Positions 35,651 to 48,800 of a DNA stretch of 64,000 bases are shown here, one piece after another. The DNA lies in the NCBI RefSeq assembly GCF_011397635.1, contig NC_064759.1, positions 22,778,428 through 22,842,427 on the forward strand, written 5' to 3'. Position 1 is the first letter of the stretch. Each line of letters begins with the position of its first letter. Origin of the DNA: Epinephelus fuscoguttatus (lineage: Eukaryota > Chordata > Actinopteri > Perciformes > Serranidae). The notes under the pieces are model-generated. The model worked only from the letters and a program-made list of their open reading frames with translations, made no database searches and was not told the origin of the DNA. Both the position numbers and the translations under genes were made by a program.

Positions 35651-36266
35651 TGCTGCTACATAATACAAGTGTTTAATATTGATTTATCATTCTTATTAAT
35701 ATCGTGTTGTTTATTAAGAGATAAATAAAAGATAAAACAATTCACTTAGTATCAGTGTGTCAGACAGAGAGATAAACATAAGCTTATTTAAACTTCCTTA
35801 TTAATAAAGCCTCCTCTCTTAATTGTGACCTGCAGGCTGTTTTTAAACGCTGCTTATTGCGGCTGCATGTGAATCAACTTGTCACACAGCCTCACATTTC
35901 TCGTCCTCTGCTTTCCCCCCGATAAGCGGCGCGGTGCGTAAATCCTTTCCCCCTCTTTGGCACAGCCGTCTCCAGTCTGCCTGAGGATAGCAGTCGTGCT
36001 CCCAGTGGAAGATGGCGGTGGGGATGCTGTCTGGGGCTGGAGCTGAGAGCTGGATTTGCACAAAAAGCGAACCCGGATGGATATAAAGGAAAAAAATGGA
36101 CATATTCCCATGTCTTCTCCTCGAGGTCTGGACTCTTTTGGGCTTGTTTAACTAGAATCTGCTGCCTTTTTGCTGGCAGAAATCCGAGGGCTTCTTGTCG
36201 GGGATTCACAGACTATACATTGATAGCTCAGCGCATAGACAGGGTGGGAGCGAAAAGTGGACAAAA

Positions 36267-39200
36267 ATGTCGGATTCCAAGGTAAAAGTTGCAGTGAGAG
36301 TCCGGCCCATGAACCGCAGGGGTAAGTGTTAAACCACGATTTTTCTTTTGCAATCTCTCACGTCTGTCTCCTCGGATTCATGCCACATTATCATAAAGTT
36401 TGGATTTCTTCGCCATTGCTGCTTTCAGCTCGAGTTATGAGCCTCAAGTCAGACTTGAGTCCAGTTATGACACGGTGAAAGAAGCGAGCATTTTTACTTT
36501 TTCACACCCCCGCATTCTGCTTTACTTTCCCCCAACTAACTTCTCTCCACAGAAATTGAGCTGAATACAAAATGTGTCGTGGATATGGAGGACAACCAAA
36601 CAGTCCTGCACCCTCCACCCTCAAATGCAAAAGGAGACAACAGGTAAACAAAGCTGAGACACTGCCAAATGTTTCCAAATGACTATACAGACACTGCATT
36701 ACAGCCTATGGTGATCTTCAAGTCATCTTTTGCATTGCTGTGGCTAGTTTGGGTGCAGTGAAAGTGTTTGCAGCACACATATGGGGGCTCTGGGTGTTTG
36801 TAAGTGAAACAGCAGAAAAATGCAGACTGCACTCTCACTGTTATAACCTTCTCCCACCCTGGTTGTAATACAGTAACATCCAAGGTTAGCATATCTATCC
36901 ACTGAGCTCAAATGTCTGAAAATACACCAGAGCATTAGAGGCTGCACACATGATCCTGATTCACTGTGAAGATGATTAAACTTGCAAAATGTGCACTTCG
37001 AGCCATTTCTTTACATAAATGCCAGTAAACAAATGCACCCACCTGCTTGCAACATGATATTATGTTATGTAATTCGTGTGAACTTTCCAATACTAATCAC
37101 CCCAGCATCATAATATTACCCTCGTGTATTTCATATCTGATGTAGAGCTTCAAGGCCAGGCAGGGGAAGAGGTGGTGGAGTGTGTTTGACACGTGAAGAC
37201 GCCTGTTAGACTGAACAGATGAATGTCAAGCCTCAGGGCATTGCCACAATCAGAACTAATTTAACCTATGTAGCGTTTAAAGTTGGTGTTAGACCACACT
37301 GTGTCTTTAAGGAAATGGCAGGATGATGCACCCTTCTATCAGGTGAAAAGGCGGAGAAAAGCTGCGACAAAAGGAAAAAGCTAAGCATCCTCTAATGTTT
37401 CACTCCGCCTGCAGTGGAAGGTCAGCAGAAAAAAAAAAGCTGCAGTTTGATGCTGGCTTATGATCTGACATGCTTTCACGTTGTAATGTGGGGCTCCCAC
37501 AACATGTAGGCTAATGATGGCTGTATGCTTGGGAAGTCATTGAAATGCCATGCCTGTTAGCGACAGTCGGAGATATTTTCACCCATTGTTGAGGTTGTTT
37601 TCTGCAATTTTGCGCTTGGTTCGTTAGCTCTCCTCTGCTGTTGGGGTCACACATGATTAGACAGCTGACCTGATTATCCACAGGCGCAAATAAAATCTAA
37701 TGGGATACTCAATTAGAAAAAAATAAAGACCATTTGTTTTGTTTTTCCCCTTTGATTTATCACTTTTAAATAGTGTCAACAAGCCTTCCGGCTACAGTAA
37801 AAGTCCACAACGTGACTGCTAAACATAAAGTCATACGAGGCAAATACACGCCACAGTCAAGGCTTTTCTCATGGCCCACATCCAGTCTTGTTAATGCTCT
37901 CTCTGCTGCTCCATGGAACCAACAGTCAGCACTAAATGGTAATGAGCTTGCTCCCCCAGCAACTCCAGTCCACACATTAACCTGTATTTAAGGCAATTAT
38001 CAGCAACAGAGATTGCCACACAATGGCGGCGTTCCAGGCAATTAAACATATCACGCTCAAAGCTAACATATGTTAGAACCGGGATACATAACAGCAAAAC
38101 ACAAAGCTGTCCTGGGTGAGAGGTCAGAGGGACGTCAATGAGCATACAGAGATTCAGAGTGACTCCATCTGAAGTATTCTTTCAGTTAAGTGATTAGTAT
38201 TTGGATCTGATGCTGGATCTTTCCACTGCTACCTGTTGCTATGTTGTCGAGTGAGACACAAACACATTTCACATTCAGGGGAAGTTTCCATATCTGATGT
38301 AGATGTCCTATCAGTCAGACAGAGACTCCTTTTGTGTACTGAGATCTGGATTTATACAAGGTCATTCGTTTAGTCTGCCAAACCTATTTTTCATCATTTG
38401 AGCAGTTTTACTACTCGTAGATCTTAAAGGAATACCACAAATGCTGTGCTACCTTGAATTCGTAAAGAAAACTTTGCTTTTCTTGCATACCTCCACGGGA
38501 AACGTCGAACACATTGATTTATCGCATGCTCAGTACTTCCTAAACACATACATTTTTGATAAAATATTATGATTTAAAAAATGTCAGAACAAACTCATGC
38601 ACATGCTCAAGGTGTGCTACTTGCAGTCAGAAGTGTTTTATGTTGTAATTTTTTAATGACAATGCATGTATTTGGGAAGAACTTAGCATATGACTACATA
38701 AATGAGACTTGGATAACATTGCACAGGTTGTGTGAGTGTTTGTAAATCCCAGTTTGGCCATGTCGTTGAGCTAGTTTGCTGTCTCTGTCAAACAGCTGTC
38801 GGTTCGTCACTCACTCTACAGCAGGAAACGGTGCTTCAAAATAAAAGTTCTGTACTTTACCTAAAAATAAAGTGTGCAAACTTTTAACAAAGTTTGCGAG
38901 GAACTTGTGTTTCGTTTGGAATCGGACCACAACCCACCAGCTGGGGACCACTGCCCTAGACTGTTAAAGTAAAGGACGTAGCTATCATGATGTCACCCTT
39001 TGGTTTTTGGACTACTGTTTTGACTTCCAGAGTTCGGCATTACATCTGCTGCCATCTTGGATTTTCTGTTGAGGAGTGAGGGGTGGATCTGACTGAGAAT
39101 CCAAGGTTACTATCGGCAGACAGCCTGTCACTCAAAGCAGCCCGCCCTTAATTATGCGTAACTTTAAGCTTTAAACAAAGGTAAACAGGTGAGTTATATA

Positions 39201-39760
39201 AGAATTCACCCCCAACAGTTATGAACAGAAGATTAACTTTAGAGGTCAAAACTGTTTTTTGTCCCAGGTTGTAAACATGTTAATTTCTGCTGTGAAGTCG
39301 GGAATTTTAACATGGATATCTACAGGGGACTGATAGGCTTCCGGAGCCAGCCTCAAGGGGCCGTTTAAAGAATTGCAGTTTTTGGCACTTCTGTGTTGCC
39401 TTCATTTTTCAGCCCCAGAGTTGGCCACTTGTTGTAAACAGATGTTTTCATATAGTTTTGCTGTAGCTAGTTCATAGTTCCCAACGACTTTCCCTAAAAC
39501 CTAACTATCTAAAAGTGAACTGAAAGTGAATCTTATCTATGCTCTCTTCAAAGCCAGACTTCAACACTTAGGTTTTTTGGTGAAAATGAATATGTTAGGG
39601 AAGCACTGAGCATGACTTATTGATATACAAATGATGAAATTTTCCTTTAAGCTGGTACATTCTGTAGCTGTTGAGTGAGTTAACTTCATTTTGGTTTTAT
39701 TATGTCACATTTCTTTTCTATAGTGGCATATAATTACTTGTTAACATTTCAGTGCTGGTG

Positions 39761-39817
<57 letters not shown>

Positions 39818-42800
39818 GGGTCTCTGTGTTTAGGCTGCCACGGTTTTCTTAAACCATATAATTTTCCTCTCGGCTTCTCGCGGAGCTGCAGAAGGGGGAT
39901 ACCCTGATCACGAAGTCGTTGCCTTGTTTCAAAGACACCTGTTCCTGTGTGTCAGATTTAGTGGGTATTAGCATGCCAAATATGGCTGCAGGGCCAAGAT
40001 CATGGGAACTTTTTCCCTCTCATGGGAACACTCAGGCACAGCCTCAGGGAGGAGACGGCTGTAATAGATATTTTTATTTTTATTCTTAGGCTGTTGATTT
40101 TGAAATACAGGATTTAACTAAGTAAAAAAGTCATAACCTTGTTTGGTTTCAGTCTTTTCACCCTAATAGTTTTGCTCAGTACCTAAAGTATGACTTCAGT
40201 CTGATGATATACATAAATTAAGGCTCTGGTGGGGTGAACTTGGAGCCACTTTCATGTTGGATAATCAGTGAGACAAAACTTTGCAGATTGTGTCTGAATT
40301 TTAATCAGGTTTTACAGAGACCACACAGCGCACAAAAACATGTAAGTCACCTAAAGAATTTGAAGAAATATAAGGGATTTCCTTTGATGGCTAAGCCGCA
40401 TTCTTTGCACCGCCGAGCATTATGGCAACACTCGTGACCCACAGCTCCCTCTCCTATTTCCCTGAGAAATGAACAATAACCTCAGTGGTGGGCAAATGAA
40501 ACATGGATTGTGACTTCAGGGCGACAGGTTAAGTTTCCCAAGTTTAATCTTTCATCTGCTTGTTGAGTTGGCACGAATGGCACATTTGAAATGGGAATCT
40601 GGGAAAGTAGTTTTGTTTTCACGCGCCAGTCTGCTCTCCTTTGGGGTTTAGACACAATGGAGGTGGGGGTGGAGAGGCAGGGAAATACCTGAGGCTGCTG
40701 TCTGCAAAGGGATTGAGTGGTGGAGCATCATGACAAGAAAATACCCTTCCACTCACACAATGGGACCGTATTACATCTATCATGCCCCAGCATGTCCATC
40801 AGTGTGCAACAATGGAATACAGGGCCATCAAGTGTTGGAAAATCCTTTTCGTGTAAACCCCTCTTTTCTGCATGTTTCAGTCTAAATACACAAAGTTGTG
40901 TTAAAAGCCAAAAGCTTACCACACAACTTTTTAGAGAGGCAGGCAGGAGTCTGGTTTATGTCACCATAAAGTCTTTTATATTCCTTTCACTGCAGCTGAC
41001 TACAACATGTAGTTTTTAAAGACATGTATTCAGCTTGTGTGTTGTTATTTACATACCACTGCTGCTCTGCAGTCCAGCATTTCAAGATGATCAGTGGAAG
41101 TGTGTCTTTATCTGATAATGTCTGTAACCAAGCAAGTAATTTCCGCTGTAATCTCTTCCTTATCACTAATGCTTACAAGAGCTCAACTGGGTTTATCTCT
41201 ACTTGACTGAGTTGTAGTGCTCACTTGGATATCACTGAGTTGTACTGTACTTCTTATCTTTAAATTAATGCATACAAATATTTTATTTGTTTTTTATGTT
41301 CAGAGATATTTGTGTGCTCAGGTCCTCCATGTATTTTTTCTCACAACTGAAAATGCAGTTTCAAAGAAATGTTTTGACATTTTGGAAAATACACTCACTT
41401 GCTTCTTGTCGGACAGTTAGACAAGAGGATTGATACCACTCTCATATCTGTATGGTAAATGTGAGGCTACAGCCAGCAGCGGCTAGTTTGGTTAGCTTAG
41501 CTTAGCATAAAGACTGAAAACAAGGGAAACAGCTAGCCAGCCTCTGTCCAAATCTAACAAAATTATGGGTTTAATCCCAACAAAAAAAAGTGTAACAACT
41601 ACAATTTACTGTTTTACAGGGGGTATGTATGGGCCAAACTATTTTTTGGCTTTGTACAGTTGCTAGGCAACCAAAAAGCTATGCTCCCAGCTAAGGAATA
41701 GTCCAGCACACATCCCCCATAAAACGACAAATTGGCGTTGTTACAGTGTTGTACAAATTAAGGCTCTGTCTCCACATATACAGACATTTTTGAAAAGTTT
41801 TATTTTTCCTTACAGTTGACAGAATTTTCGTTTTACAAAATGTGTCCATCCAGACAACAATGCAAAAACGACTCCAAACACTTAGCCGTCTTCAGGAGTC
41901 TTGCCTTGGTACAAAAGTTGTAAAGTGTGCACACTAATGTTACCTTTTCAAAACTCAGAACAAAGGAATACTTCACACATCCATTTCCAAACAGGTGCGT
42001 AGAAGAAGGATGAGCTGAACACAACTTGTACAAAAACTCTGGCACACAGTCTTTTGATTTTAATGCTGCAGCAACATTTTGGTAACTAAAACTTCATCAG
42101 GTTTTTGCATGATGAAGGCCTAGTTACCAAAACATTCAGCAGCATCAAAATCATTATTTTTGGGAGTCAGACAGTGTACAGGAATTTTTCTACACCTTTT
42201 TTAAATCACCTACTGGAGATCTCATCAACGTTACTTCACCGTTGATGTGAGGATTTATGAGCTGAGTCAACGCTCTCAAAATTGTCCCACCATCTATTAG
42301 TTTGACTGGGTCTGATCCAAAACCGCTGCCGGGCTTTAAATTGCGGATACTGAGGTGGATTGATGTTGTGCAGCAGCACTGAGTGTAATGGAGTTATTGG
42401 ACCAAGCAGCACTAACAAAACGGAAACAAACTGGTAATCCACTATTGTTGTTGTTACCCCTGACGCATGCTAATCATACAAAGCAACAATGGACATGCAC
42501 AAATTGAGGAGATGACGGCTTCCTTTCCTTAACACTGTTTTACATGTCCACACAGACACAAAGTAAATGGGGTTTTTATGGTTTTTTTTAATCTGCACTT
42601 TAGAGGGCGTTCTTAAAAAAAAAAATCTGTTTTAGTGACCAAAAACTCAATTTGTGTGTGGACGAGAGGCCAAAACGTAAAGGGAAACATCAGTTAAAAT
42701 TTTTTTTGTATACATACAGACAGTGCCTAAACATGTCAGTGAGCTTTCGAGATGCTGGAAGGTAAATTTTGTCACCTTTGAACAGAACAAGAGTTGCTAT

Positions 42801-45800
42801 TGGCTGATGTTTATAGTATTTCTCATAAGCTAAGGTAAGCTAACCAGCTGCTGGCTGTAGCTTCATTTTAGCTGTACAGATATGTGCAGATATATCTTGT
42901 CTTGAAACTCTCCACCAGAAAAAAGTTAGCATTTGTGCCGAAATAATGAACTATTCTTTTAAAGTTGCTTGCACTCTCCTCTTCAGTCTTTCCCTGGTGA
43001 CTGTCACAGACCAGCCTAATGTGGTCGGCATGTGTTTTGTTAAGGCCTTTACAGTGAGCCTCTGATGCTCGCTGTCTGTTTGCTAACCTATCTGATACAC
43101 AGATGTCAGATCTGTGTAAGGTGTTGAGTAATCATGACAGTCTCCCATGTTGTTAAAGGTTTGGATGCTGATAGCATTTCCTCTCAGGTCACATATGACC
43201 AAGTGTCATCATGCTTTCCAAAACGAGCCTTTTGCTGAATTACAATGCTGCCTTGTCTAATAGCTGCCCTCAGGAATGTTCCCTTTGTCTTTCCATTTTG
43301 CTCCCTATGTGCCAGTAATCAACCTTTCCATTCAGTAAGACGTTGTTCTCAGAGTGAGTTGGCTTAAAATATCAGCTCAACTTTTCTCTGTAAGGCTTTA
43401 TTCATGCGTGCTATTGGGAGAAAGTGTTGTGTGTCGCTGATAAAACGATTGCACTCCCTGGAGGACCATTCGCTGTTTGTTTAGAGGGTGGGACATTGTT
43501 TACATCTTGATCCGGAATTGAGAAAAGATGGCGTCCTCCCTCTTTGTCAAGCCTGTGTCTCATTAATCTCAGATGTGGCCGCTCATTCTGAGAGCAGCCT
43601 ATGTGAAAATCCACTCTCGGACATTTTTTTTTTTTTTCATAACGATTCTGGTTTTTCTTCTCGCATGATTCTCTCAGATGAGGCCTGTTTGAAGTTTTGA
43701 AGCCGGCTTGTTGTGTTTACATGAATTTAATGTCATGGTGGGCTAGGTTTACTGTGGACTCACTTTCAGTCTCAGTCAGGGGAAGTGGAGCCAGGCAACA
43801 TTTACAAAAAGCCTAAAAAACAAGTTTTTAACTCATCTCTGTCTGGAAAGAAGTACTCCACTCATTAGATGTAATTATGTTCAAGCATATAATTACTGGA
43901 AACATCTATCTGGCATCTTTGCAGTGAACGACTTTTGTGAAATGTTTTACACTTCATGAGCTTACTCTGGCTTTTGTTGTCTATTGTTCTTAGTGGCCAC
44001 ATGGCGCATGCATTCACTTAAGTGACGTCTAGCAGGCAGACAGGGTCAAAGGAGGTGTGTCCCGGTAGTAAATGTGTCACTTTATTTCCCCACAGAGGAA
44101 GCTGTACCATATTGAACAAATTGATGAACTTCACTTCTCTCTAGTTTGTTTGTTGCCTTTGAAACTAACCAGATTTAAGGCTTTAGAGCAGATGTGGTCA
44201 GTATCCCTCGCTGTGTTTTAACACACACACACAGCCTTCTGACCCTGCCTTGTCACAGTGGTGTCAGAAATGCCGGAGAGGATTAAATTAGACCCTGCTC
44301 GCATCATATGTTGTGTTGTTAACGTTTGTTATGGAAACTCCGACAGTCCCACACAGAAGCATCATGTGCGCTGCTGATGGCAGTGCTGTTCATTAAGGCT
44401 GTTTTTGACATCCTGAGCTTGGCTCTCATATTGGAACTTTGACTCATGAGGCTGGTAGGTTGTCTCGCCTCCATGTTTACCACCATTGCTTAGCAACAGC
44501 CGTTGCCAAGTTACAGAAACATTCTGGAGTTATGTTGATGACCTAATGAGTGATATCCCCCAGCCACCCCAAATATTTTCATAGGCAGCTAATTTTAGGA
44601 TTTAGAACAATGACCCAAGGACTCATTTGTTTCTAATAAACTTAACTATCCAAGCCCAACGGAGGAATGTAACAAAGTACATCTACTCAAGCACTGTTCT
44701 TAAGTACAATACAGTATTTGAGGTACTTTTACTTTATGTGGGTATTTTCACTTTATTCTACCCTTTTGTTTTACTCCACAACAGTCCAGAGGGAAATATT
44801 CTTCAGTGTACTACACCACATTTATCTGACAAGTGTAGTTACAAGTACTTTGTGCTTTTAGTGTGACCCCTTACAGTACAAAAAGCTGTGTCTTTTTCAG
44901 GTATTAGCTGAGTTGTAATCTGCTCCACCCAAGAAACTTCTGTTTTTTTTTAATACTTGTTCAAATTACCCTTTTTTTAAATACAAAAAATAAAGCCAGA
45001 TCTGTGCACCAGGGCAATTTTCCTTTTCATCTCCCAGTAAGAAGAACAAGGACAAGAGGGTGGGGCTGTGGAGGAGGGAGTGGTGGATCTGACCCTTACA
45101 AGTGTCCCTGCCCCAAAATATGCGTAACTTCAAGTGATAATCAAATGTAAAGGGGTGGGACAAATTTCATCCCTTACACAGTTCTCATGAATGGCATATT
45201 AACTATAGAGGCTGTAAACATGTTTATTTCTGCTGTTAAGTTGTGTATTTTAACATTGTGGTTTACGAGGATTGACTCTATTTTGGAGGCAGCCTCAAGT
45301 GGCCATCTAAAAAACTGCAGTTTTTGGCACTTAAGGCATTGGCTTAATTTTTCAGACCTGGAGGTTGCTGCTTGATTGTGACCCATGTTTTTGTTTATTG
45401 TAAGGCGGCAACCTCAAGTGGTCATAGTAATTATGACGGGAGCAAAGACAGAGGTCAGGTAATGCGACATTAAGAGCAACAAAGTCTTCGTAGGTAGGAG
45501 GTCAGAGTAGGTGGACGGGTCAAACAAACACAAGACTTTTACCAGGGAGACAGCTGTTTGAAACCATAGGTCAAGATGGAGTTATTTAAACTTACGTACG
45601 TATGTTAAGTCATACATACTTACCCTTACCAAAACCATGACCTTTTCCTAAATCTGTCCAAGTAGTTTTGGTGCCTAAACCTAACCACACTGCAACCCTT
45701 TCACAACGTTAACCACGTGTTCAAAACTGCAACCATTACATTTAGGTATGAAGACATGTTGGTCCTCTTAGTTCTACCACTGGTAGGGGGGTTAATTTAG

Positions 45801-48800
45801 AAACTTCTAGGCGTGTATAAGAGGGTAGGACAAAAACAACCTATGTGGTCGTATGGGTGGGAGGAGTTGTCACCCAGTAATCACCTCATAACCCCTCCGA
45901 TTTATCTTGAGGGTCTTTGCATGGCCCCTACTGGGCTAAACTACCAAACTGTAGCCTATATAATGAAGGTAAAAGAGTATTTTCACATCTTGGCATTGGT
46001 ATTTTTACTTAAGTAAAGGATCTGAGTAGTTCTTCCAGCATAGACGGTACAAACTTACAGTGGATACGTTACGTAATAAAGCTGAGGAAGTTCCAGAAAT
46101 TGTTTGTGTGGCAGAGTTAGCTGTCTCGGTAGCTTGGCTCAATCCTGTAGGTCTGTTTCTGTCATCAACAAGCCAAACTTCCTTCAGTCCTGCTTTTGAA
46201 TATTTGTAAATGTCTTTATGTAAACCTCACTTCAGCCACTTGTCATGTTTACTTTTGGACCTGTCGTGCTTTTAAAAGTGACAGCCTGCTCAATCCGACA
46301 TGAGGCTGTTTGCTTCCTTGGAATCGTCTTGAGTGTAACTGGTCAGACAAGACATCCACCCTCTCTTACTGTAACCAACTGCTTGGCATTTTCCTGCTCT
46401 CTCCTGTCTGTCTGTGCAGCAGGGTGACCTCTGCGTTGAGTGGGTGGGGGGACCGGCGTGTTCAGTTCTAAACATACTGGAGGACCATCTGAAATGTTAG
46501 CCTGTCAGCCTGTGAGAGCACAGTGCGCTGTAACCCAACACTTTCCCTCACACACACAGAGCTCTGAACGTTGTGTTTGGCTGTGGAGCTTGTTGAATTG
46601 CAATTGTCTAGAGCGTGTCCGCAGCCAAACAGGGGAAAGAGTCATATGCGCAGTTGAACGGAGGTTAAAAGGGTGGGGGAGGCATAGTTTCAGCAAGGGA
46701 TTGAGAAAAGAGGAATGTGAATCTATGGGGGGTGTGCCAACAGAAAAATATGTTTGGGAGTGTGCGTGTGTGTGTGTGTGCGGGGCAGATGTATGTTGTG
46801 AATGTCATCTCAATGGGGGGTGAGCCTCATCCGTGTGACTTGCATATTCCATTTGAGCAGCAGGATTATATCACCAGAAACTTGCAAAGCCCACTAAATC
46901 ACACTGATGAATTGGTCAATCCTTTATGGGTTGGAAAATGGGGAGCTACAACATGTGCGTTTCCAGATTTGGATGTCTTCATTTTCGTTATGATTTGATT
47001 TTCCCATTTCCTGGGCTGTCAAACCCTGATTTCAAGGTAGCTAATATCAAACAGCTGCTCCTGATCTGTCAGTTGGAGGAGTTTTAAGATACGTCAAATT
47101 AAATTAAATGGTTCATAATAATTTTAAATATCTATTTGTCTGATACTTCTGTGAGCGTGCATGCAATGTAATTTTTTTAAGGGTAGATAGATGCTTCAGT
47201 AGGTGGATGATACAGCAGATTAATCTGGTGTGTTGCCTACTGGGCTAGAAGAGCGCAGTTTTCGGTGGCATAATAACCCAGTGGCCTTAATCTGGTTCCA
47301 TAACCACGGGGGGGATTCCACTGCTGCTCTCCCACTCTTCATACCTTCCTTCTGGGCACCAGCATACGCAGGTCTGAGCTGACAGGCACAGAAACATGCC
47401 ATGTTTTCACTAGTCATGTATGATCTGAGTGAATCGGACCCTCAGCAGTGAGTTAAAACATGCTCACATCCTGGTTCTGTGGAGGTACTTCGTACTAAAA
47501 GTGATAAGAAGTCAGGATTTTAGAAGGAAGATCAAATTTTGCTCCTTTAATCCGTCTGCCATGGCACAGGATCACTACAGAGGGGGAGGCTCAGAATAGT
47601 GTGAGAGGCCAACGTCCACCCTCAGCCAAGTCAGAATCATTCATGGGTGTCTTGGCATCAGGTAGCTGGAGGCGTGGGAGCCTGAGCGTGCCCTTGATGA
47701 CACACACATTACGGCACGCAGAAGCAGACCCCAATGGGACTGTCAGACTTCAGCTATGCCCCGCTGGGTCTGCAGCGTCCGCCTGTAGCTGCCTCTGAGC
47801 GCGGAAGAATCTGATGCTATCTGGCACTTCTGTGCCATAAAATACATGTGTGTCACACACTTGGTCAACCACAACATGGCCTTTAAGAAGCCCTTGAGCC
47901 ATGACTTGACATGCAGGCTGGTTATTAAGCAAATGTCCCACAGGCTTCATGCTTAAATCACTTAGAGCTGCACATCTTGTGGTTGAACTGCCACTGTTAG
48001 CAGTTCTTAACTGGTGAATTAAGATAATAACACATTAATTTATCATGTGTGTCACTGTATATTGCATTGCAACAGTTTTCTTAATCAATTGTTTCAGTCA
48101 CTTCAGTCTGTGGTTCATGCTTTGTAACTGTGGCTTTTCCTTGTCATATATGATCGTAACTGAATATCTTTGGGTTATAAAAGGCTAGTTAAGCTCACTA
48201 CTTTATAGAAAACAACTATTAATTGAGAAAGTAATCAATAATGAACTGTTAGCTGCAGTGCTAAATGATTTGAGTCCTCATGAATATTAAAGTATCGCCA
48301 TTGTGACAGTATTTAAGTGTTTTACTTCACATACACTGAACAGGGCATTGAGAAAAATATGGCTGTAACTGACAATTATTTTCATTGTCGATTAACCTGT
48401 CAGTTATATTCGCGATTAACTGATCAGTTGGTCGGTCTATATGGGAGAAAATGGTGAAAAATAGGGGAGGAAAGAAACCAGTAAATATTCACATTTCAGA
48501 AGCTGTAATCAGAGAATTTTGCTTTAAAAAATAACTCAAACTGATTCATTGATCATCAAATTTGCAATACATTTGATAATTAATTAATTGTTGCAGCTAT
48601 AGATACAAGGTGCAATAGATTTTATCCGTCTAATGAGTATGTCTGTGACCATGATACCTTGAAAAAATACATGATTTTTCGTCATATCTAGTAATGATAA
48701 ATGTTATAACAGTCGTGTATATAATAAAGGACTTATTTACCCAAATGTAAAGGGCATGGCTTACATGTTTTTAACAAGCAAAGTACAAAATTGCTAAGAA

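Larger units (their letters stand above)
34133..36266. other. Spacer between nhlrc1 and kif13a
   Basis: The nhlrc1 3' UTR runs to about 34270 or 34365. A locally tandem AT-rich repeat block occupies 34620-35650. From about 35880 to 36266 the sequence becomes GC-richer and is taken as the kif13a promoter and 5' UTR. It has upstream open frames on the opposite strand that look like chance. Confidence 0.55.
41365..42965. mobile_element. Inverted pair of MITE arms around nested insertions
   Basis: The left arm (GACATTTTGGAAAATACACT ... GCTACAGCCAGCAGCGGCTA ... GCTTAGCTTAGCATAAAGAC, 41365-41560) is present as its complement at the right (42690-42965, e.g. GCTAACCAGCTGCTGGCTGT). This is one foldback element or two opposed copies. 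A second element (41762-42670) and a hairpin (42063-42145) sit inside. Confidence 0.55.

Noticed and set aside
35854-36209. Three overlapping minus-strand frames upstream of kif13a
   Set aside because: GC-rich promoter/5' UTR sequence keeps all frames open; no splice sites or homology.
46440-46998. Long plus-strand frames in kif13a intron 2
   Set aside because: No splice sites in matching phase and no recognisable domain; the kif13a reading frame is complete without them.
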